DNA of 49,841 nt from Parachlorella kessleri (GCA_001598975.1 BBXU01002031.1:1-49841); one strand, 5' to 3'; shown: positions 11,218-24,379, counted from the stretch's first letter. The notes: a model not told the origin generated them from the sequence alone. Numbers and translations: made by a program.

Positions 11218-14200
11218 ATGTCGAAAAGCGCTGAGGGTGGAGAGAAGGACATCGATCCCCTGCATGTGTACTCCTTTAGCACGGCACTGCTGGTGGCAGT
11301 GATGATCGCCTGGAGCACCCTGGGCCACAAGCTGGCCGGCAGGTGCGCTTAGTTGGTGTGCTCGGGGCTGTTGAGCGCTCTATACAGATATCAACGCGCC
11401 ATACGCGCTTGTGCAACCTCAGGCACAATCCCTACCTTCTCTTATGCATCTGGCTGTAGGAGCAAGCTGCTGGGTGAAGGCAGCGCAGCTTGCTTGATGG
11501 GGCTCGCTGCAGGCCTGATCCTGCTTGTATGTGAAAAGCTTTTCCTACACCCTGAGGTGCTGCAGGGCATCCTGTCGTTTGATCCGGAGAACTTCTTTAT
11601 GTGAGCGCCAGAGGCCGGGTTTGTGCTGTGTAGATGTTGGCACTTGCCTATGTGCGCGTGAAGGCAGCGCTGAGTGTGGGGAACAGTGAGGCCACAGTTA
11701 CGGTGCAGCACCTTCTAACCTCCTGGTTTGTCCTGCTAGAGTGCAGATTTTTCTTGCCGCCCATCATTTTCTATGCTGGGCTGTCTGTCAAGAAGAAGCA
11801 CTTTTTCCGCAACTTCTTCACTATTGCTGGATATGGAGTGATTGGAACATATGTTTGCTTTGCCCTGATCTCCACTTTCCTTTACCTGTTTGTGGGTCAG
11901 CTCAGTTTCGGGGTAAGTTTGCAGCCATTCGTCGTTTATGACTCTGGTAGCTGGCAAGCTTGCCTGTGCAGAGGCTGCTCGCATGGCTCCCTTGGCAGCC
12001 AGCCTCGGTCTCAGACAAGCGTTGGTGCACATATGCAGGACTGTTTGGCGCTGGGTGCTATTCTGGCCGCCACGGATTCAGTAGCCGCCCTGCAAGTAAT
12101 CTCCCAGGATAGGTTCCCGCTGCTGTACAGTGTGGTGTTTGGAGAAGGTGTGCTTAATGATGCCACCTCCATTGTCATCTTGGGCACCCTCCAGGCACGT
12201 CAGCGCGTATTGGGTCATGCGCATGCTCAAACTGGTGCACTTGCATGGTTCCTAGTGCGTTGTTGTTGGCTCTGTACATGCGGTTCTATGGCCCTCACCT
12301 GACCCTACCAGTTAACACGTCTGAAGCCTGGTGCAGGAATTGCAACTAGACAACGTGAAGGACCTCACCTTTGCGGTGGTGATGCGTATCTTGGGCGAGT
12401 TCCTTTACTTGGCTGTTGCGTCGTCGCTCTTAGGACTGTTCTTTGGGCTTCTCACGGCCTTCTGCCTGCGGAAAATGCACATCCAGCATACGGCACAGGT
12501 GAGTGGGACTCCATCAGCAGCATCAGAAGGGCGCATCCTAAAGTTTGGCACATTGCCAAGCCAGGCTGAGCGGACATGTCCTGTTTCCATGCCTCATTAA
12601 AGCGCCACCTGCGCCACAGTATAATAGTCCTTGCTTTTTAACACCTTGTGCTTGTTGCGTGGCAGGAGGTCGCGCTGATAGGTCTCACCGCCTACCTTTC
12701 ATACTTGATGGGTGATGTATTTGAGCTCAGCGGCATTCTGGCGCTCTTTGTCAGCGCGGTTGCCATATCTCACTATGCCCTGCACAATATTTCTACTGAA
12801 TCCCGCACCACTACCATCTACTCTTTCCAAACACTGAGTTACATATCTGAGGGCATCATCTTTGTCTACTGTGGCATGGACGCACTCGACCCTCTGAAGT
12901 GGAAGGTGGGTTTGTCATCCAGCTGTACTGAGCGCACCTGGTCCCAACTGAAACTTGGATATCAAGCCGTCGATTGATGCGTTGAGGTGTCTATCAAAGT
13001 GTAAGTGTTGTTGGCTTTGTGGTAGCCCGCTGTGTGCAGATGAGGCTGAGCACTTTCTCTATGGCGATTATGTGTTTGTTATCCCATAAGCTGACGCGTC
13101 CATTCACTGGTGCTGCAGAACACAAGCATTAAGGAGTTGCTCTGGATGTTCTGGATTCTGATCATTCTCCTGGTTGTCACCAGGGCTATTTTTGTTGTCC
13201 CGGTCACTTTCCTGCACAATCGCTTCGCTCAACACAAGTTGGAGACAAGGGATATGATTGTCATATGGTGAGTGCCATCGTGCGTGCATGGCACGCAGGC
13301 GGTGCTCCCGGCGGTGGCTCAGCACATCATCGGTAGCCACTTCTCTTGCGCAGCGCTGTCTGCCGAAGCCTTGTAATCGGTATAGAAGACCACTCTCATG
13401 CTGCAGGTGGGCTGGCCTAATGCGCGGCGCAGTGTCTGTGGCGCTGGTCTATTACTATTTTGATCCCCATGGCACCACCCAGGATGCCCACACCTCAACA
13501 ATGATTACCACTACACTCATTGTTGTGCTCATCTCGATCATTTTGTTTGGGGCGCTGACAAAGCCGTTGCTGGAAAAAGTAATGGGTCCGCAAGGTGGGT
13601 GTGCCATGTAGTATGCTGTGTGTTTAGGTGGGTTGCAGGTGTGCAAGGTAGCAGCAGGGGTGCCTAGCTTTGAAGTCATATGGCAATGGCCATTACGCCA
13701 ATTTCAAACTTTGTGCATATTGCTGCTCTGTAGTTGCTGATACTACCCATGGTGCCAAGGACGGTGTGGAGCTGGCACATACGCCCCAGTCGCCCAGTAG
13801 ACGGTTAGGGGGTAACGATTACATGGCGGTTGGGGACGAGCTGAGTGCGGACCCCAGCACAGATGGGGCTGCAGAGTCTGGTGAGAGGCCCAATACTACA
13901 GCGCCTGTGGGACCTGAGGTGAAGCGAGCAAGGGTTTGTGTTTATGATGGATGGCGTGGCACACTTTAGGGAACTCTTGGCAAACATGGCACTGATGCAG
14001 GCCCACAACCCACAGCCACTATTCTGAAGCACCAGCCTTCCGGGGTGCCAGTCTACCAGGATGACGACTTTTCCCCGCTGACCGAGGCAGTGCCGGCCAG
14101 GGCTCCCAGCGGTGAGATCATGTTCTCTTGTAAGCTTTACTGCACCACTCAATAAAGCTAACCGGAAGCTGGTACTTTCAAAGGAGCATGGCAAGTTGAC

Positions 14201-15083
14201 TTACACAGTGCAAGCACCATACAAATGCCTAAGCGTAGGTATGTAGCGACTTCTGTATACCTGACTGATCCTCTACAGATGGTCTGCATGAGGTTGCCAT
14301 TGACCCAAGCCCCAGATCCATGACGGCCGCAGCTGGCAGCCCTGAAGCCAAGAAGTCGCAAAAGATCATGGATGGCCTCAAGGGCATGGTCTCCCGGAAC
14401 AAGTGCGTTTGCATGCGCCTTACTTGACAAAGTCCAGCACTGCCTTGTGGCATGCATCAGGTCTGTGTGTCAGGCCCTTTGCCCTGTTTGCACTCTCAAG
14501 CTTGTTGGGCACCACTGACGCAGGCCTAAGCCGGTGGAGGGCAATGACGACTTTCTCTTCGAGTTCGAGGCACTGGCCAGGCAGAAGCAGGCAGCAGGTG
14601 CCACTGGCACCAGCGGCGTGAACCTGACGGCTGACAGCACACATGCGCCTGCAGCACGTCCGGCACCAGCTGGCGGCGAAGATAATCAGCTGCTGCTGGG
14701 CGGAGTACGCACAGAGAGCAGTGGGGATGGGTATGCGCCCGATAGCAAAGCAATGCTGGCACGTATCAACAGGTGGGCACCTCAGCAATTTGGCAGTCCG
14801 CGTCATGTAGTACAAAGGCAGATGTACTGACATGTGTATAGCCAAGGTGCACTGGTGGCCTGAGGCGCCGATGGACATGGCTGTCTGGGTTGTTGCAGTG
14901 GGTGCATAGCTGCTGACGAGCAAGTCTGTGTGGTGTGTGCTCAGGTTCTGGAAGCGGATTGATGAGGGGAGCTTGCAGCCACTTTTTGGCGGGCCAGCAT
15001 ATCAGAAGCACAACCCTGAGCACCAGGCCAAGCTAAGCAGCGGGAGAAGCTTCACCGTGCCAGCAACCAGCCGTCGTTTCTGA
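11218..15083 (+). CDS. NHX: NHX-type Na+(K+)/H+ antiporter
   Basis: Thirteen exons: 11218-11342, 11460-11600, 11747-11912, 12039-12194, 12337-12498, 12666-12905, 13119-13267, 13407-13594, 13734-13880, 14001-14111, 14279-14402, 14524-14772, 14945-15083 (about 698 aa). The first ten or so hydrophobic segments carry family marks: LPPIIFYAGLSVKKKHFF (the amiloride-site region of plant NHX), ATDSVA, GEGVLNDATS, and WWAGLMRGAVSVALVYYYF. The C-terminus ends FWKRIDEGSLQPLFGG, like class I vacuolar NHX. About 230 residues of hydrophilic linker separate the membrane domain from this end, making the protein longer than plant NHX1 (about 540). Exchange of Na+ or K+ for H+ across the vacuolar or another endomembrane is inferred. 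Exon 4 ends LGTLQ at a GCACGT donor, a probable GC-AG intron; placement follows alignment to plant NHX. Confidence 0.92.
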
Positions 15084-15815
15084 GGTTGCGGCATGGGACG
15101 CTCCTCTTTTGACTTGCTGCTGCTTATTTCGCTGCTGGATGATCTGCCCCCTTCCTTCTGTTCTCGCTGCATCCTTGTTTGATTCCACATATTTCATTTC
15201 ACGGATGAGCGCGCATCATATTTGGAGACTATATTGTCACGGGTCTTGCCATTGCTCACAGCTGGCCTGCCAGGATACATTTTGCAACTCGTGGTGCGTG
15301 TGCTATGGCAATTTGCTAAGGCCTATAGTATTGTCTGTAGTATGCCGCTGAGGACTGCCCTCAGCGTGAGAAGTTCATGGGTGTGACAACTTCTGCAACT
15401 GAACTGCTTCAAAGCGGAACACTCCCAACAGACCAAGGGCCTGCCTGTCTGTTCCTCTGGTCTTACATTGCAAGGAGGCAATTAATAAGCACTGGACCAA
15501 ACTCTCCCAAATGGAGCCATCCAAGAGACTCGGAAGGGAGCCAGCCATGGCTATCCAGGCAAGGCCAAGAATCTTGAACAGAAACTCCCGCCATAAGTAG
15601 GAATCTTGAATACTTGCACAATTGCAGATGCCGTGCTGGGCAGTCTTTGCTTTGGCTTTCCCTCCCTTTTGCAATGCGGGAACCCGACGGGCTTTAGGTG
15701 CTCGCTCGACGCACATGAAACAAACGATTTGGGCCTCGCAAAAGGTTCATTATGTTGTGATCAAGGGCTTCGAGGAGACGGTTATAGCGCAGCTTGAACT
15801 GGCCAGTTCGCTGCA
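15084..15815. other. Intergenic region, no gene seen
   Basis: It lies between the NHX stop and the start chosen for the AP-5 beta-like gene. It should contain the NHX 3' UTR and the next promoter. No conserved exon, RNA gene or marked repeat was found. Confidence 0.45.
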
Positions 15816-18800
15816 ATGTTTGGTCGGAGGAAGAGCAAGAAGCGGCAGCTGGTCTTGAACTGGCCCTCCTGGCAGAAACTCTTCTCCGACGACTCAGCTC
15901 TGCCAGTACTCCTATCAAAGGGATACAAGTGAGGAATGCAATGTCGCGGTGTGCGTGGATGCTCCTTGCTATTGGTAACCAGTTGCCCTAGTCTGCTGGT
16001 TGGGTCTTTGAGAGCGCAGTCTAGGGCTGGTCATGCACCATGTAAGCGTCAGCGATAAGCTTCGTTTGTTGTCAATGCCGCGACTGCTGTTTGGGTCGCA
16101 GGGAGGAGGATGTGCTGGAGCAGTTCATAGTGGCCTTCCAGCAAGGCGGGTCGTTCCTTACCCACGGGACTGCTGCCAGGCGAGTTCCATGGCGACGTTC
16201 GGGGCCAACAATTTTGGCCTTATGCCTTTCAACCGCAAGGCAGAACTGCAGGCCATGCTTTGTGAGAGGAGGGCCGTCGAGTACCGTGCAGCAGAGCATG
16301 ACCGGGTGTGCTTGGTAGGACCCACAGGCTAGAGCGTTGTGCGTTAGGGTGAGCACATGGGAAGACATGCCCTTGGTCAACTGGTGCAGACAGCAGGCCC
16401 TGGGGTTCCTCAAGCGGCACGGCGTGGCGATGTGCCGTGGCGCAACAGTGGACGCCATAAGGAAGCTGTACGAGGTTGTCAGCGAGCAGTCAGCAAGGCC
16501 AGCTGACGACGGCATCCACGGCGCAGGGAGGCTTCAGGTCAGGGCGGGTTACGCAGCGCCTGTGCTGCACAGGAGTGTCAGTGGCCGTGGGGTAGGTCAT
16601 AAGGGCGCAAGAAGTTGTGTTGCTGTAACTTTCGTTGTCGCTCTCAAGCGACAGGGCTGTGTGCTAGGCGCACCCCTGGCCTCAGTATGAGCTCGGCTGT
16701 TGACTGCCGTCCTTGCTGCAGGTGCTGGCGCTGGATGCCTTGACGGTGCTCCTGGTGGGGCTGCATGCCCACGAAAACGACCCCCGCATTTTCAAAGTCC
16801 ATGTGCAGCGGCTATACAAAGACCTGGACCCGCGCACGGCACCGCCACAACTGGCTGGGGCCAGCAGCGGCAACGTCAGCAGCTTCACTGGCAGCAGCGG
16901 CGGCAGCTTTACTGGCGCGCAGCACCAGCATGCAGCCACAGAGGTGCATCACAGAGTGGCAGCCAGCGACTGCCTCAGGTAACATTGGAGGCACTATGAT
17001 GGCAAGTGTTAGGGAGGTGCATCTGCTGTGCACATTTTCACTTCCGTGTGTGGTCGCATGCACATCTGCCAGGTGGCTGCACTGCTGCTACACCCGTGAT
17101 CGTGATTTTTGTTTGCAAGCCAGGTTTGCTAGCTGAATTGGGTTGCAGCTGAATTGGGCTGCAGGTACATCGAGCTGGCCTTTCCGGGCATGCTGTTGGC
17201 AGGCGGTGGGCGGCTGCTGGATCTCAGTCTTGCGGAGGCTGAGAGTGCTACCCCTGCTGCCACGCAGCTTGTCATTGCAGTGCTGTCCCACGGGGCAGGT
17301 GAGTTGGCAGGCGTGGAAAAGCACTCAGGCTGCCCTGCACTTGCCTAGGAGGCTTGATGCTTTGTGCTCTTGCAAAGTTGTAATGGTCAGCTGCAAAAGC
17401 AGTCGTACCTGGGTTGATGAGGCGTGGTCCCTAGGCATCAGCACATTTTGTTTCCTGAGTGAATGCTCAGGCACACTGTGCCTTGGAGTTCAGAGTTACT
17501 GATCAACTGGGGATGTCCCTCCCATCCTTGGGTTTTTACACTGATGATACCCTTTAGTCCCCACCCTACAGGCCGCTACTTGGCGCAGCAGGCCGCTGCG
17601 GCAGCCGCAGTTGCCTCAATCGCCCCAGAGCCGGCCCTGGGCCTGCCGGGGCACCTTCAGGTGGTGGCACCCAACCAGCGGAGCGGCGCTGGTGGCAGCA
17701 GCAGCCAGCGGGCAGGGAGCAGCCGGGGCGAGGGGAGTTCAAGCGGCAACCGCAGCAGCTGTGCCAGCCACTTGGCGCCGTCCACTCAGCCGTCAGTTGC
17801 AGGTGGGTGCTGTCTGCGCTGGGGGTGGGCATGCTGCCCTGCTGTGAGCTTGTTGCGGTGTGGCCCATGGGGAGCATTTGTGCCCCACTTCTCTGCTAGA
17901 GGATTCCCAGCTACTGTGATGACTGGCGAAGGGTGTTTGCTCAGCTCAGCTCAGTGGAGAGCAGCACAGAGTCTGTGAGGCGGGAGGCATGGCGACTTTG
18001 CCTTGTGGTCTTTCCAGCGCCTGTAGCTCTGAATGCCCAAGAGAGGGTGGAAGTGTGCACTCACCCACTGGCGTAGGCCGGTCGGTGTTGTCGAACCTCA
18101 TAGGACAGGCAGTTTTCACTGCAGATGGCTACTCCGACGACGGCCATGATGGACCGACACCCTTCAGACCTGTCTTCCCACTCCCTGCTGGGGAGGCCGC
18201 TAGTAGCAGCAGCAAGGGCTTGCTCCCAGCAGGGGGTCTCATAGGTGGCTCTCATGCCAGCCCTGCGAGCCCCAGCGGGGTGGTCAGCCCTGCCAGTCGT
18301 GTCACCGGCTCTGGCGGCACGTCCGGGTGCAGCAGCAACTCGCTCCCGGTTGGGGCTGCGGCCGCCGCCACTGCGGCAGCGCCGCGTGCGGCGGCAGCAG
18401 CAGCTCCTGCGCCACGCACTGCAGGTGTTGCAACGGGGCCCGCTTCACCCGCAGTGGCGGCACAACCCGGCGTCAGCGGCAGTGGCGGTGCGGCATTTGC
18501 TAGCTTGTTATCAGCAGGGCTCAGTGCGGTGCCTGAGAGGGCTATGGCTGGAGAGGTCCAGCTGTTGTCAAAGTCAGCCACTGGGCTGCGGCACTTCTAT
18601 GTGCCAGAGTACTACAAGGGATCAGATCCACCAGGGCTGGAGGGGTGCCAGCTTGTGCTGACGCCAGAGGGCAAGCAGGTCAGTGGGTGACTGTCTCTTC
18701 GGCGTAGGGCCTGCATGGGCAGGTTCGGTCCATGATAGGTGTTGGCGAGCATGTGCTTTAGCCTGCATGGGGTTTTGCTGGGGGCGCAGTTGACGATCGC

Positions 18801-21800
18801 TAGCATCGTCGGCCTCTGGTCCTTAGCACTGTTGGCTGGGAATTCTAAGTGTCAACCCCATGCCCAATGCCTACCGGGCAAGAGGCGCACCGGAGTTGCC
18901 CCCTTGGTTGTGCTATTGGCCTTGCTACCTCCCTGTCAAGGTGGGTATGTAGAAGGAGAGCTGGTGCCGCCTCCTAGCACTGTCCCTCAGCACAGGCACT
19001 GCTCTCCCACTCTCTGCAGAGGCTACAACAGGCCGTGCCGCACTTTCTGCGGCTGCTGCCGCGAGTGGTTCCGGAGGACCTCCCCCAGACCTGCTCCCTC
19101 CTTGCGCCTCTGTTGAGGGTGGCCGAGTGCTCGCCCGACGATATCAAGCTGCTGCTGGAGAAGCACCTGCGGTCAAACAACCTGTCGCTACTGCAGGTGA
19201 GCAGCTGTGCTTCAAATGTTGTGTGGCGAGCAGGTGCCTGCGACCTGCAAACTGAGGAGCTGAGGCTTGTTTTTGCTGAGATACAAGGCAACAGCTGGAG
19301 GTTTGCATGCTGTTGGCATGCCTCGGGCGGTGGGAAGCACATGGGGCAATGTGGCTGGAGGTTGAATCTTGAAGCTAGGCAACTCCATACCAGTAACTTT
19401 TCAAAGACTGAGTTGAGTTGAGGGCCCCTGCCTGCCGCTGCAGGCGGTGCTGATGTTGCTGGATGAGGTGCCCTCCGTCTACCAGCCTTGGCAAGACTCC
19501 CTAGTGGACCAGGTAAGCCTCTGTGTGTGTAGAGATCGGCTGGCGTACTTCTTGGCTGCCTGCTGGTTGGCTGCACAGCCGACCGCCTATAGAGCCGCCA
19601 CCCCAGCCGACCCCCAATTATTTAAATGTTGGCCAGGGTGGGGGTCCAGTGCGATTGGGCAGTGCAGTTTGTACGTGCACCTCCTGCTGCTCTATACTGG
19701 GAGCCGCTGTATCTGGTATTTTCTTTGTGTGCCTGTGTATTTTCCGAGGTCATGGTCCCTGCAGACCCACGAGTGCACAGAGTGATGCAGCTGAACCTAC
19801 CCAACCGCACCCAACTCTGCAGACCTGTTGGACCTGTGTGTAGGGCCCCCGTGCCTTCCAGTTATATGCCAGTCTGACTTACCCTGTTGCTTTGCGGCCG
19901 GCTGCAGCTTGTGCGCATCCTGGTAGGGCGCTCCGCTCCCGAGCAGCGCGCTGCCGCGCTAGGCTGGCTCCTGAGGCGGCACCACCAGCAGCGCTATGCC
20001 AAGGAGCCTTCCTTGTTTGAGGTTAACTGGCGAGCGGCGCTGCCTGCGGCACATGACGACGTTCTGTTGATCACGCTCAAGGTGCGGCCTGGGTGCAGCA
20101 CAGAGGGGTTGCTGCTCCGCATGGTGTTGAGCAACGTGGGGCGTGCACTCTGAAACCCTGCCAAGTGTGTTCTTTGTCCATGCCCTCTTTGTTGTGCTTT
20201 ACATCCACCTCATCCTTAAAGGTTGTCACAGGTGCTCCCAGTTTCACCCCAGAAAGCCGAGGCGGTTAGCAGGGCTTAGGTTGTTGCTGCATGATGGTGC
20301 CTGCCGTGGCTGCGTGCTGATGCACACTAACTCCATGTCACGTCCCGGCGGCCATCGCAGGTTAAGACCCTTACTGCCTGCATTGCCAGCGGAATTGGGG
20401 ATGCCTGGGAGGTCGCAGAGGCCTTGAACGCCTGGGAGGGCTTCTGGGCTCCCTCGCCCTCCCCGCAGCAGCTGCGTGCTGCAGCCTACGTGCTGCGCAT
20501 GCTCTGCTATGCGGAGTGCCCAACTCCGCCTAGCAGCGGCGGCGGCACGGCTGTCGGCGGCGGGGAGTGCGCCGGCTGTCTGGGCAACTGCAACGAGGCG
20601 CGGCTCAAGGCCATCGTTGTCGCTGTGGTAGTGCAGGTGAGCCCGGGGGCTTGCTTTGTAGCCTGCATGTTGCGGTAAGGGGACATCGGTGATAGATAGG
20701 CGGGAGGAGCGTACGCTGACCTGACACCCGAGTCAGTAGCCCCGCATACACGGTACATGCTGCATGTTTGGGTTTACAGATTTGCCGCTTCGGTCACCAA
20801 GTAAGCTTGGCATCCGTCCCTTGCTCCTGGCTCTATGCTGGCCCAACAGCCGTTACCTGTGGCATGCCCCTTGCTAAACTCAGTGTCAAATACCTATACT
20901 GTGCTGTTGTCTACAGATGGCGGCCACACGGCCCCACTACCTGCCAGCGGTGGAGTCCTTCATGCTCCACTGCGGCCCTGAGGTCCGCGCGGTGATCCTA
21001 GCCGCGCTGAACGTGCTGTTTGCGGCCGCGGCGCCCCCGCTGCTTCCCGCCAGGACGGCCGCGCGCAGGCTGCCCTCAGCCCTGCTACGGCAGGGGTCTT
21101 CCCACCAGACCAGCGCGTCCACGAATGGCCCCAACAGCAGCACCTCGGAGCGGCGGCTGGAGCTGGAAGCGCAGCGCTCAGAGCGCAGCGTGGGCCACAG
21201 CAGCGGCGAGCTGCCGGGCAGCTCGGAGGCCCTCGCCGGCTGCGGGGCTGGGCTTGGGGATGCCAGGGCTGGTGCAGACCCGGCGGCAGCAGTGGAGGAG
21301 CAGGGTTATGGGAGGGATTGTTCGTCTCGAGGCGGTTCCCACGGGGGCAGCGAACAGGGGGAGGAGGGCCAGGAAAGTTCAGCAGGAGGCAGCGAGTGGA
21401 GCCGCGAAGAACAGGAGGCGCCTCCGGGAGACGAGGGCGAGCAGGAGGAGAGCCATCGAGATTTGAGGGAGGAGAGGGCTGGGGAGAGGCTGGTAGCGGG
21501 TGACAGCCCCCGCTCAGGGACCGAGGCAGCGGCTACCCAGGGGGAGGGATCAGATACCAAGGGATCCAGCAGGGCTCCCAGCAACTTTGCCAGCCCGGAG
21601 CCGCAGGCCAGGCAGCTGCAGGTGAGCTCTGCTCGCCGCGGCGCGCCCTTCAGCGCGGTGACAGGCGCGGCGGGTGCGGCTGCCACGGCGGTCGGCAAGG
21701 CCGCAAGGGAGGGCATGGGGCTGGCCTCACAGCTGAGGCACTTGCCACACCAAGTGGGGCTCCGCCGGCAGGGCGGTGCCGCCGCCGCCAGCGGTGGCGG

Positions 21801-24379
21801 CGGGAGGGGTTCTGTTGCAGAGGACAGCAAGCATGACGAGCAGCAGCAGGCGTGGGTGAGCCATGCCCCCGACACGCCGCAGCCCACGCCCTTTGCTGCG
21901 GCGGCCGAGGCGGCTGGTCGCGGCAGCAGCAACCCCAGCAGCAGCCCTGCGCCCGCTGCCCCCATCGCTATCGGCCGCGGCAGCAGCAACTCCCTGGCCA
22001 GCCCTGGCCGCAGCAGCCCACACCACCGCCAGCTACCTGGGCGGCAGCAGCACGATCAGGGGTGGGAAGCGGCAGGGACGCCCACTGCGAGGGGAAGTCG
22101 GCAGGAGCCCCAGTCGCCCTCACTCACCTCCAGGCTCTCATCCTCCCTCCCTGCCCTGATTGGTCGGCTGGTGTCACTGCCGCTGGACTCTCCACGCCAC
22201 CCCCAGCACCGACCTCAGCAGCAGAAGCAGCTGCAGGGCCAGCACTCCCACCCCCCGGCGGGGCGGCTGCAGAAGGCGGTAGCAGCCGAACCTCAGGGGG
22301 ACCTAGACCTCCTCTATTTCCAGCAGCAGCAGGAGGAGAAGGCAGAAGCGCAGCAGGGGCAGCAGCAGGGGGGCCGATCAGATTCTCCGCCGCTGGAGAA
22401 CATGGACCGTGCCACCCGCGCTGCGCTAATTCGCAGCGCGAGCTTCTCGGCGGTTGCGGCGGCCGCAGGGTGGATCAAGGCGCAGCACTGGCTGATGAAC
22501 TCGGGCAACCACGTGCTAGGTGCGCTGTGAGCTAGGGAGCACCCTGTCAATGAAAATGCTGGTGTAGTGAGATTGCTAGTGGGCATTTTGGTCATCAGGG
22601 CAAGGTGCGATGAATGTAGGGAGCTTGCATGGACGCAGACGCGGGCCTCCTTGGTGGCACGCTCTAAGGCCAGCTCATATGCCCTCAGCTCCTACCACCT
22701 ATTGCATAGCGCACAGCGCCAGGACTTCTCCCTCAACAAGTCTTACTGCAAGCTTTCAGTCACAGGTCCAGCTTTCCTGGTGCTGCCGGCCTGGCCCACA
22801 TGCCCGCAGCTCCCAACCACCGACCTGACGCTGGACGACTGCACCAGCGAGCGACTCTTGCCCTTTCCCTGCTCGTACCAGCATCACCCCTGATGATGAT
22901 GGAATGCACATGACAACAAGGGGTCAGACATCACTGCAGGTGGCAGGGCAGAGAGTAGGGAACATGAACCACCGTTGTGTGCTGCCTGCAGGCCTGTCCC
23001 CCATGCCTCCCGACACCATCACCTCCTGGCCTCAAGCAGAGGCATGGCTGCTAGACGAGCGCACGTGGACCGGGCTGGCCACCTTTGTTCTGCGCCACGA
23101 CGCCATGCTGTACCGCACGCTGCTGCTGCAGCTGGTGCAGGCGCCGGCGCTGTGCCCGCTGGGCGCGCTGAGCTTCCTCGAGCTGTATGCCAGGTAAGCA
23201 GCGTCGGGCTTTTCCCAGGGTGCACCGACCAGGAGGTTGCATGGCTAGGTGCGGCTGCAGGCACTAGCGCTGGATTTGCTTGTCGCGTGCAGGTATTAGG
23301 CACTGTGATGCCTGCTGATTGAACTTCGTTCGTCTCGCGGGCGCTCCATCTCCTAGCCTGGCGGCTTGTCTAGGGGCTAGCGCGCTTGTGTTTGGCCTGG
23401 TGGAGCGAGTGATGAGCCTGTCTGTGCACCTGGTCTCGAAATTGCAAATCTCCTAATGAGGGCATCTTTTGATGAGAGGTGTCTCATCAAAGATGCCCTC
23501 ATTAGAAGATTTGCAATGTCGAAACCAGGTGCACAGACAGGCCCTCGCCATATCCCAATACTCACTAGCAGCGCACTTGCTCCGCTTCCCCGCAGGCGCT
23601 ACGTCGGCGAGCTCCCCGGCGACGCGCTTTCAGCACCCCAGGTCGGCTCGGCCCTGCTGGCCATCTGCCAAGCCACCGTGATGACCCACCTCTTCGACCC
23701 TGCCAGCCCAAACAGCGCCACTGTTGCTGCTGCTGCCGCTGCCGCTATCCCTGCGCGAGGCAACAGCACCGGCAGCGGCGGCAGTCTCGGCAGCTCTTCT
23801 GGCGGGAGCCCCGGTGTCGGCGGAAGGGGCGAGAGCGGTGCCGCCGGGGGCTGGAGCGATGAGCAGAAGGATGTGGCGGAGGCGGTGCAGTCGCTGCTGG
23901 CGGTCCTGAGCACCATGTTCCCCGTTGAGAAGGTGAGAACGGAGATAAAAAGTAAAATAATAAAATAAAGGTTTGCCCAGGAGGGGTATCTGCCCTGCCA
24001 CCAGGAGGGGTATCTGCCCTGCCACCCTGCATCAGGCCAGGTGGCTGTCTGGTCTGCCCATCCACGATGCTACTGGCTGGCTGATGAGGCGCTGCTGGCG
24101 GTGCGCAGCACCATGTTCCCTGTGGGTAGCGAGAGGAGGGGAAGGAGGCGGGTGCAGAGCAAGCCATGGCACTTGACAACCCAGTAGCCTCACCTTGCTC
24201 ACCTCTTTTCTGTGCTTGTGCAGACCCGCCACAAGGCCGGCGCCTTCCTGCAGCACCTCTCAGCTGCCACCGCGGCCTCCCAGCCCGGGGAGCAGGGCGG
24301 CGGCTGGCAGTTGGTGCGGCAACTGCTTGGGGTCTACTTGGCTGAGGCCATCTCTGCCGGCTCCTCGCCGCCCAGCTGA
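15816..24379 (+). CDS. AP5B1: AP-5 complex subunit beta-1-like protein (giant algal form)
   Basis: Sixteen phase-consistent exons: 15816-15928, 16102-16305, 16348-16537, 16722-16978, 17165-17298, 17572-17802, 18077-18678, 19020-19196, 19444-19512, 19908-20081, 20361-20636, 20917-22526, 22599-22765, 22992-23193, 23596-23932, 24224-24379 (about 1632 aa). Family resemblance, judged from memory, is clearest at EEDVLEQFIVAFQQGGSFL, at DCLRYIELAFPGMLL (compare CLRELE...PGLL in AP5B1), and in the helical block from about residue 578 (LQQAVPHFL... LLQAVLMLLDEV). AP-5 is an adaptor complex of late endosomes, and this subunit is an alpha-solenoid. Human AP5B1 is about 880 aa; the excess here is low-complexity Gly/Ser/Gln/Pro/Ala sequence, chiefly in exons 6-7 and the 1.6-kb exon 12. 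Exon 2 could also be read from ATG 16189 in another frame; the chosen frame links both neighbours. The donor after exon 13 is weak (GTCCAG). Confidence 0.62.
23416..23542 (+). repeat. Near-perfect 127-bp inverted repeat (hairpin) in an AP5B1-like intron
   Basis: The arms gcctgtctgtgcacctgg and ccaggtgcacagacaggc close a palindrome that runs inward almost without break to tttgatgaga-ggtg-tctcatcaaa. Comparing the arms by eye I count three mismatches and one extra T over about 61 bp, with a 4-base loop. It lies wholly inside intron 14 (23194-23595), on the transcribed strand. It could be a young fold-back or MITE-like insertion, or a small-RNA precursor. No clear target-site duplication was seen. 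Confidence 0.9.

Noticed and set aside
16033..16332. Alternative start for the AP5B1-like gene in another frame (MATFGANNFGLMPFNRK from 16189, open from 16033)
   Set aside because: The other frame (EEDVLEQF...) joins in phase to both the exon at 15816-15928 and the one at 16348, using the ordinary donor at 16306, and resembles the family N-terminus.
20937..22026. Long open frames on the minus strand and in other frames over the AP5B1 low-complexity exon
   Set aside because: They are Ala/Ser/Arg/Pro-rich shadows of a GC-rich repetitive exon, with no splice context or conserved motif.
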